A DNA stretch of 34,220 nucleotides from Monoraphidium neglectum (lineage: Eukaryota; Chlorophyta; Chlorophyceae; Sphaeropleales; Selenastraceae), in NCBI RefSeq assembly GCF_000611645.1, contig NW_014013402.1, positions 1 to 34,220 on the forward strand, given 5' to 3'. Positions within the stretch are counted from its first letter, which is position 1; the number at the start of each line of letters is the position of its first letter. The position numbers and the translations under genes were made by a program. Below the pieces are notes generated by a model. That model was not told where the DNA came from, ran no database searches, and was given only the letters and a program-made list of their open reading frames with translations. Shown here in pieces: positions 28,255 through 34,220 of this stretch.

Positions 28255-30891
28255 GCAGCGGGGGTTGCGGGAAGGGGGCCGTGGGCGGGCGCGACGGGCG
28301 GGCCCGCTGGCGGCCGCGCCCACGGCGATGGCCCCCGCAGGCCGCGAGCTGTTCCGCGCCGCCGCCGCGTTGCTCACGGAGGAGCCCTCCCGCCTGCACC
28401 GCTTCCGGCCGCGCGACCTCGCATCCCTCCTGGCCGCCTTTGCCACCGCGGGCGCACGCGCGCCTGGCCTTTTCTCGGAAGTCGCGCGGCAGCTTCTCCT
28501 CGACCCGACCGGCCGCCGGCTGCCGGCGCTGCGCGCGCGCGACGCGGCGCTGATGACGTGGGCGTGCGTCCACGCGCTGTGCCCCAACACGCAGCTGCTC
28601 GCGGCGCTGGCGGCGGTCCTGCGGCGCCGCGCGTCCGCCCTCGCGCCGCACCACGCGGCGCTCGCGCTGTGGGCGCTCGCGACAGCTGGGCCGCGCGACG
28701 AGGGCGCACTGATCGCGCTGTGCGGCGCTGCGGCGGGGCGGATGCACGGCGTGCACGCGCGGGTGGCTGCGAGTGCTGCCTGGGCCCTGGGCAAGCTGGG
28801 CTACCACTCCCCGGCCCTCATGGAGGACTGCCTGGACCGCCTCACACGCTGCCTGGAGGACGCGGACTGGGGGGCCGTGCACTGGGGGGTCGCGGGCCCC
28901 GCTGGAGCAGCGGCGGACCAAGCTGCCGCTGCGCATGGCACGCCCGCGAGGGACGCACAGGGAAGCGGCGGCGGCAGCGGCGGCGCCAGCGGGGGTGGCG
29001 GCGGCGGCGGCAGCGGCAGCGGGGGTGCGGGGGGTGCGGCGGTGGCGGGTCCCAGCGTGCTGGAGCAGCTGCTGCACAGCCCGGTCCTGTTGGAAGGCTA
29101 CAGCAGCGGCAGGGCTGACGGGGACGACGGTGGCCGTGGCGGCTGCCTCTGGGCGGCGCAGGAGGAGGGGCCCGACCCCCTGGAGGTGGCCCTGGCGGCT
29201 GCAGAGAGGGGCGGGGCGCGGGTGCTCCAGCAGCGGCTGTGGCAGGAACAGCGGGAGCAGCAGCGACAGGGAGATGTCGGCGAGGCCTGGGACGAGGAGG
29301 AGGAGGAGTTCGGGGAGGGTGAGGATGAGGACGAGGGGGGTTGGGAGGACTTGGGAGAGCTGCAGGGCCACGTGGGAGGCAGTGAGCTGGAGCACGGCGA
29401 GGCAGCCAGCAGCGGCGCGTTCGCAGCGTGCGGCGCGCCGCCATGGCTGCTGCCCTGCGCTGCCCCCGCGCCGCCTGTCCTGGCGCGGGACGCGGTGCAG
29501 GCGGCCTGGGCGTGCGGCAAGCTGCGGCACTGGAACGGCGCCTTCCTGGCTGCCGTGAGGGAGCGGCTGCCGGCGATGCTGGCGGGCGGCGGGGGCGGGC
29601 TCAGCGACGTGGAGGCGGTGTCGCTGCTGTGGGCGCTGGCGCGGCTCAACTACACCAACCGCGACGCCCTGGCTGCGCTGTGCGACGAGGTGGGCTGGCG
29701 GTCAGTCGGCTCCGCCTTGTGACTGCCCGCCTGACGCTTGCATGGCAGGGCTGCATGACGGCGCGACCAAACGCAGTCGGCGCGGGGGGTGTTAACAGAG
29801 CCGGATTACCCATGCGGCACCGCAGCGCGACCCCTACCCCGAACATCATTCTGCTCGTTAATCCACCCCTTTCCGCCTGCAGCTGGCGCGCCGCTGCCCC
29901 CGGCTGTCATCCCGCGCCGCCGCCACGGCCGCCTGGTCGGCGGCCACCCTGCGCCAGCACCACCCGGCCCTGCTGCGCGCCGTGGCCGCACGCGCGCGCG
30001 AGCTGGCGGGGGAGGGGCGGCTGCAGCCGCTGGACGCGGTGCACGTGGCTTGGTGCCTGGCTGAGCTGACAGAGGGCGACAGTGCCACCTTCCGCGCCCT
30101 GGCAGGGGTAGGCAGGGCTTGTGCCACAGGCGGCAGGGGCGGCGGGAACGACTGTGCCAGGCTGGGTGGAGGCTGCTGTTGAGAGGGATGTAGCAGCACT
30201 GCATTGCTTTCGGGACTGTTTGAGGCATGAAGCAGCCACTTGCATTTGCGGCTGACGTCATCAACTCAGACGCTGCTCCCCTGCCCGCCTCACCTGCCGC
30301 CAGGTCATCGCCCCCTCTGCGCACCGCCTGGGCACCAAGCTGGCTGTCAACGCGCTCTGGGCCTTTGGGCTGGCGGGGCAGCTTGGGGAGGACGTCTTCG
30401 CGTGAGGATGGGGAGGGCTGGAAGGGTCCAGGGGTGGCTGGATGGGTTCGGGGTGAAGGTGATGGAGGGTTCAGTGACGAGGACACGGCAGGCTGGGGGT
30501 CGACAGCCAGCCGTTGACGCTACGTGCTGGGCGATACAACTCATGTTTTGACAAACGCAGCGTCCCTCATGGCAACCTGCCAGCGCTCTTTCGCCTCTAA
30601 ACCAAGCGTTCCCACCCTCCTGCAAATGTCTAGCACATTCACGCCCCCCGCCGTCCGCTGCCACCCCCCCCCCCACAGGTCCTTGTATGCGTCGCTGGCG
30701 CGTGTGCGGCCGTCCGCCCTCCACGGCCTGGCCCTCATGCAGCTGGCCCAGGCTGACATGATGGTCACGGTGAGGCCCGGGCAAGGGGTGGCTGGGGGGA
30801 ACGGGTGTGTACGTGGGACTGCGCTTGCATGTTTGCGTGTGTGCGTTCGTGCGTGCCTGCCTGCGTGTGTGTATGCGCACGTGCGTGCTTG

Positions 30892-30966
<75 letters not shown>

Positions 30967-32030
30967 ATGCGCGCGCATGCGTGCGTGCACCAGTGTGCAA
31001 GTGTATGCGCGTGTGGAACTGCTGCGCAGCCAGCAGCACACTGCGGACCCATCGGCCTCCGTTCCATGGGGCAGCATGGTGTGACGTGCGCTGTCCGTTG
31101 CCTTGTCCCCATCCCTTGCGCCGTTGCACCCCCTGGCCCCCCCCCAAAGGACGCGTACCGGGGCATCATCCGCTGCCCGGTGCAGCTGGCCCCAAACCTG
31201 CGCAGCCTGGCGCAGCGCCAGTGGCGGTCCTCTGTGAGACGGGGCAGCAGCGCCAGCGCCTTCCAGCGGCAGGTGGACGGGCGCTAGATCCCAGGGGGGG
31301 GGGCGGCCATCTGCTCCCTGCTATCGCCGCTTTGAGCGCACCATCACAGCTGCTATCAAGATCGTCCGGTCATTGCGCCAGACGCAGCGTTGTTGTTGCG
31401 CATGGGGCAGAAAACCTTGAGGAGCAACATACTCAACCCAATCAGTCGCCTCTGCGACCCACTGCACCTGCCGCTCACCGCTCCGCACGCTATCCCTGTT
31501 GCCCCCCCCACCCCAGGTCGTCGCCGCCCTGCACGCCCTGGGTGCGGCCCCGCGGCTGGAGGTGCTCACGCGCGACGCCATGTTCTGTGTCGACATCTCG
31601 GTGGAGTGGCGCGGCAGGTGGAAGGGAAGCGAGGGGCAAGCTTTTGGCCGCAGGCCGCAGCTGCAACTCTTCATTGCCCAACCACCGAGGCGCTGACCTG
31701 CACCCTGCGAGCTCGTTATCGCTGTGCAAGAGGTCCACAACCCTGCACTGCCCCACATTGCCCTGTTTCTCTCCCCCTCTCCTTAACATGCAGGCGCTAT
31801 GCAGTGGAGGTGGACGGGCCCCACCACTTCACGCTCAGCCGCCCCTACCGGCCCCTGGGCCGCACCGCCGCGCGCCGCCGCTGCCTCCAGGCGCGGGGCT
31901 TCTGGGTCCTCAGCGTACCCTTTTACGAGTGGCGGGCCGTCAGCCGGCCTCGTGGCCCCCAGCGGCAGGCGGACGAGCGCGAGCAGGAAGCGGGGCGCGG
32001 CCAGCAGATGCACGGGCAGCAGCCGCTGCT

Positions 32031-32074
<44 letters not shown>

Positions 32075-32439
32075 GGCAACAAGGGGCCTTGCCACGGCAA
32101 CGTCCACGAGCTCTAGGCCCGGGACGGCGGCTGGACGACGAAGAGGACAGGCAGGAAGGGCGCAGCAGCAGCAGCAGCCACACTGCCGACTTTGCGTACA
32201 GGGGACCCGGTGGCCCGTGTGTGTCGCCGGAGGTCCTGGCCTGGCAGGTGGCCTACCTGGAGGCTGCCCTGGAGGGCGCAGCCAGCCTGTCACTGCACTC
32301 ACTGCGGGAAGGACGCGGCGCCGAGGAGGACGGTGGCGGCAGCGGTGGCCCCCAGCCGTGGCAAGGTGGCGGCGAAGCGGATGCTGCGGAGCTCCCGCCG
32401 CTCGACACAGATGCGCTGGGGCTGGCTCGCTCAATGTAA
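27287..32439 (+). CDS. Organellar RNA-binding protein with helical repeats and a C-terminal RAP domain
   Basis: Exons 27287-29689, 29883-30107, 30304-30401, 30679-30769, 31150-31272, 31517-31617 and 31794-32439 (TAA) keep frame and give about 1,228 residues. The N-terminus is basic and Ser/Ala-rich like an organelle transit peptide. Repeated 35-40-residue helical units follow, such as LLWAAVRLQVRPDDAHLEAI, AAWALGKLGYHSPALMEDCL and LLWALARLNYTNRDALAAL, like those of FASTK/OPR-type proteins. They are interrupted by glycine-rich and acidic inserts. The C-terminal RAP domain (31243-31930) reads AFQRQVVAALHALG, FCVDISVEW, RYAVEVDGPHHF and GFWVLSVPFYEW. Such proteins guide processing, stability or translation of chloroplast or mitochondrial RNAs. 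A (CAG)14 tract and a low-complexity tail end the protein. An intron-like stretch (27500-27606) in exon 1 is left in because its removal breaks frame. TGTAA overlaps the stop (32435-32439). Confidence 0.85.
30894..30963 (+). repeat. (GT)n microsatellite in an intron of the RAP gene
   Basis: About 35 GT units without interruption, flanked by decayed GTGC/GCGT repeats. It lies in the intron 30770-31149. Confidence 0.95.
32032..32073 (+). repeat. (CAG)14 trinucleotide repeat coding for glutamine
   Basis: Fourteen CAG units in frame in the region after the RAP domain; they encode a pure glutamine run. Confidence 0.95.
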
Positions 32440-32995
32440 CTTTGTGCTCAAGCGACACTTTTCATCTAGGGTTTGCGTATTCGTATCCGACCGCAAGCCC
32501 CAAAATGACGTGGTTCCAACAGCTGGGAGCGCAGCATCACTGTCAAACAGGGTTGCCCGCCTTCCCCCCATCACGCTCCCATCTGTTGTCTTCACTCCTG
32601 TCTGCACTGTGCCCTTGCCACCAGTCCCACTTGACGCGGCATTGGTTGTTACACCCCCAGGACCCGCGTCCCTGCGACTGCAGCTCACCCTGGTGCGGTG
32701 CCCAGCCTGGACGTCGCAGCATTCGTGTTGATGGTACCCTCGACCGGGCACAAAGCATTACGACACATAGCACAAACGCTGCACGACTCCTCACAATTTG
32801 GGAAGCAGGCGTATCATAGTTGTCAGGTAAGCAAGGCGTTGCCCCAAACGATCTGCTCCTCAAATATAAACATATCTAGGAGTCCGACATCCCAATATAC
32901 ATATGTTCTTAAACCCCACTCCAGTGACCGCCTTCGCCCCTGCAGCCACAGGCCAGTGCTGCAGGGACATGGCTCGACTGGGCCAGCTGCTGCCC
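32440..32995. other. Convergent intergenic region between two gene 3' ends
   Basis: Both flanking genes end here. The minus strand has TGTAA at 32653-32649, about 345 bases after the stop of the right-hand gene. On the plus strand the only TGTAA overlaps the RAP stop codon. No gene is recognised in between. Confidence 0.45.
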
Positions 32996-33140
32996 TCATC
33001 CCCCTCCGCCACCGCCGCCCTGCGATCGCTGCCTCAAAATGGCGGCCATCGCTTCCACCTGCGCGGCCGTCATCGCGTCTGTCTGCTGCTGCGACGTCCT
33101 GAGCTGTGCCTGCTGAGCTTGCCTGATGAGAGCCATCAAG

Positions 33141-33182
<42 letters not shown>

Positions 33183-33630
33183 GAAGCCTGCTGGGGCGCA
33201 GTCCCGGGCCGCAGGTTGAGCCCGCTGCTGGCGGGCGGCTGCATGCTGGCCATGGCCCGCGCAATCGCTGCCGCAGCCGCGGCCTCGGCGGCCGCAGCAT
33301 GGGCCGCAGCCGACCCTGGCCGCGGCGCAGCTGCCGGCGCAGGGCCCGGCGCGCGGCCGTAGGGGTTGCTGAACAGAGGCGGCCCCCGCCCGCGGCCCCG
33401 GCTGCCTGCCGCCCCGCCCCTTGCCAGCCGGGACGGCCCCGCCGTGTGGCCCCCGCCGGCGGCATCTCCCGCCACCTGGTCCCGCGCGACGTCCCCTGCA
33501 GCCACCTGTGCGGCTTCGCGCTCGCGCTGGCCGCCGCGCCCCAGCACCTGCAGCGCCGCGTCCGCGAGGCTCATGCCCTCCGCCTCGTACCGCGCCAGGT
33601 CCTCGATCTGGGGGGCGTGGGGGTGGTGGC

Positions 33631-33674
<44 letters not shown>

Positions 33675-33966
33675 TTTGGGGGGAGGGGCGTGACTGGGGT
33701 CGGGTGGTCGGGGCCTGCAGGGGTGGGACGCAAATTTGATGACATGCAGGGGTAGTGCCGTGTGTCAGAGCGTTGTTTGCCCTCTTGTCATGTGGGCCAA
33801 GCTGCTGTGCAGGGTGGCAGTACCGAGGGGTGTGAGCTTCTGCAGCAGCCCCACAAGTTTGCTCTGCTCTCCCCTGTTGTGCTGTGAGCCCGACTGTGGC
33901 CCTCCTCCCTCTGCAGTGTCACCTTCTTGAGCACGAGGCGCATGTCACCCCTGTTCATAGCCAGGC
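32996..33966 (-). CDS. 3' part of an unrecognised Gln/Ala/Gly-rich protein gene (two exons seen, 5' part outside or unresolved)
   Basis: Exon 33966-33923 (LAMNRGDMRLVLKK) joins exon 33607-32996 (TGA at 32998-32996) at AAGAAG|GTGACA and CCCCCCAG|ATCGAG in phase 0. The joined core LAMNRGDMRLVLKK-IEDLAR continues as YEAEGMSLADAALQVLGRGG and looks like a conserved helical piece, but no family was recognised. The remaining 170 residues are low-complexity: a glycine/arginine stretch (SRGRGRGPP), a long alanine-rich helix (AAEAAAAAAIARAMASMQ), thirteen glutamines, then LMALIRQAQQAQLRTSQQ and MTAAQVEAMAAILRQRSQ before a glycine run. This composition is common in RNA- or chromatin-associated regulators; that is only a guess. 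Upstream exons to about 34220 and beyond could not be fixed. Confidence 0.6.
33141..33182 (-). repeat. (CAG)13 trinucleotide repeat coding for glutamine
   Basis: The plus strand shows CTG units; on the minus strand they are about thirteen CAG codons in frame in the unrecognised glutamine-rich protein. Confidence 0.95.
33632..33673 (-). repeat. (CA)n microsatellite in an intron of the glutamine-rich gene
   Basis: About 20 GT units on the plus strand (CA on the coding strand), close to the acceptor of the intron 33608-33922. An ORF reading HTHTHT through it is not real protein. Confidence 0.93.
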
Positions 33967-34220
33967 CTAAAGTGGTGTTGGGATGGGGTTGGCGGAATAG
34001 GTTGAGAGCCCGCGGGTGGGTGGGCGCGTGTGTAGGGTCGCAATGGCTGTGTCCGGGCGGGCCGCTTCCCTGGTGCTGCGGCTGGTCGCGTCACAGCCTG
34101 GCCACCGGCTCCCGGCCCGTGCACACTGCTGCCATGCTCAACACCATGACCCTAAGTAGCCCGTCCTGCAGGTGCACCCGGCTGCAGGTGTGTTGCGCAA
34201 CCGTCCACCGCTCACCCCCC

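Noticed and set aside
27800..29530. 576-codon ORF on the minus strand opposite the RAP gene
   Set aside because: It is the antisense shadow of a GC-rich coding exon; the plus strand has clear helical repeats and a RAP domain, whereas the minus reading is Arg/Ala/Gln-rich without any motif.
1..34220. CRISPR array, operon promoters, rRNA or tRNA genes
   Set aside because: The window is eukaryotic nuclear DNA; no regularly spaced repeats were seen, and no tRNA-like cloverleaf or rRNA segment was noticed by eye.

Overview
The window reads as nuclear DNA of a green alga, probably a core chlorophyte. It is very GC-rich, its genes are broken by many short introns, several 3' ends carry the algal poly(A) signal TGTAA, CA/GT microsatellites sit in introns, CAG tracts encode glutamine, and one protein has a SPPPP linker like algal cell-wall glycoproteins. 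The proteins recognised (chloroplast EGY protease, COA5, COQ10, APH-1, URI1, a RAP-domain protein) are eukaryotic. The species cannot be named from this sequence.

Layout, left to right. A C-terminal fragment of a fold-type IV PLP aminotransferase ends at 283 (+). Three genes follow on the minus strand: intronless URI1 (731-2185), five-exon gamma-secretase subunit APH-1 (3030-4649) and two-exon cytochrome oxidase assembly factor COA5/PET191 (5928-6257). After an uncertain ORF (6513-6869) comes an EGY2-like site-2 protease (+, about 6966-9807), a 1-kb stretch with a 17-bp inverted repeat, COQ10 (+, 10889-12308) and a gamma-glutamylcyclotransferase-like gene (+, 12808-16065). About 2.2 kb with no recognisable gene leads to an unknown single-pass membrane protein (-, 18232-19600). 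Then come a four-module secreted or wall protein (+, 20242-25002), a decayed non-LTR retrotransposon end (-, 25736-26854), a large RAP-domain organellar RNA-binding protein (+, 27287-32439) and, convergent to it, the 3' part of an unrecognised glutamine-rich gene (-, 32996-33966 and beyond).

The genes form no operon. Their themes are organelle biogenesis (COA5 and COQ10 for the respiratory chain, EGY2 and the RAP protein for plastid or mitochondrion), membrane proteolysis (APH-1 and EGY2 are unrelated intramembrane systems) and the cell surface. The most useful results are genes assembled by joining exons by eye. APH-1 lacks a histidine otherwise conserved in TM5. The wall protein has four repeats with six cysteines each and introns at equivalent positions. 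EGY2 needs one or two GC-AG introns if its conserved protein sequence is to stay uninterrupted. All joins are inferences from splice signals and remembered family patterns; no search or transcript data were available.
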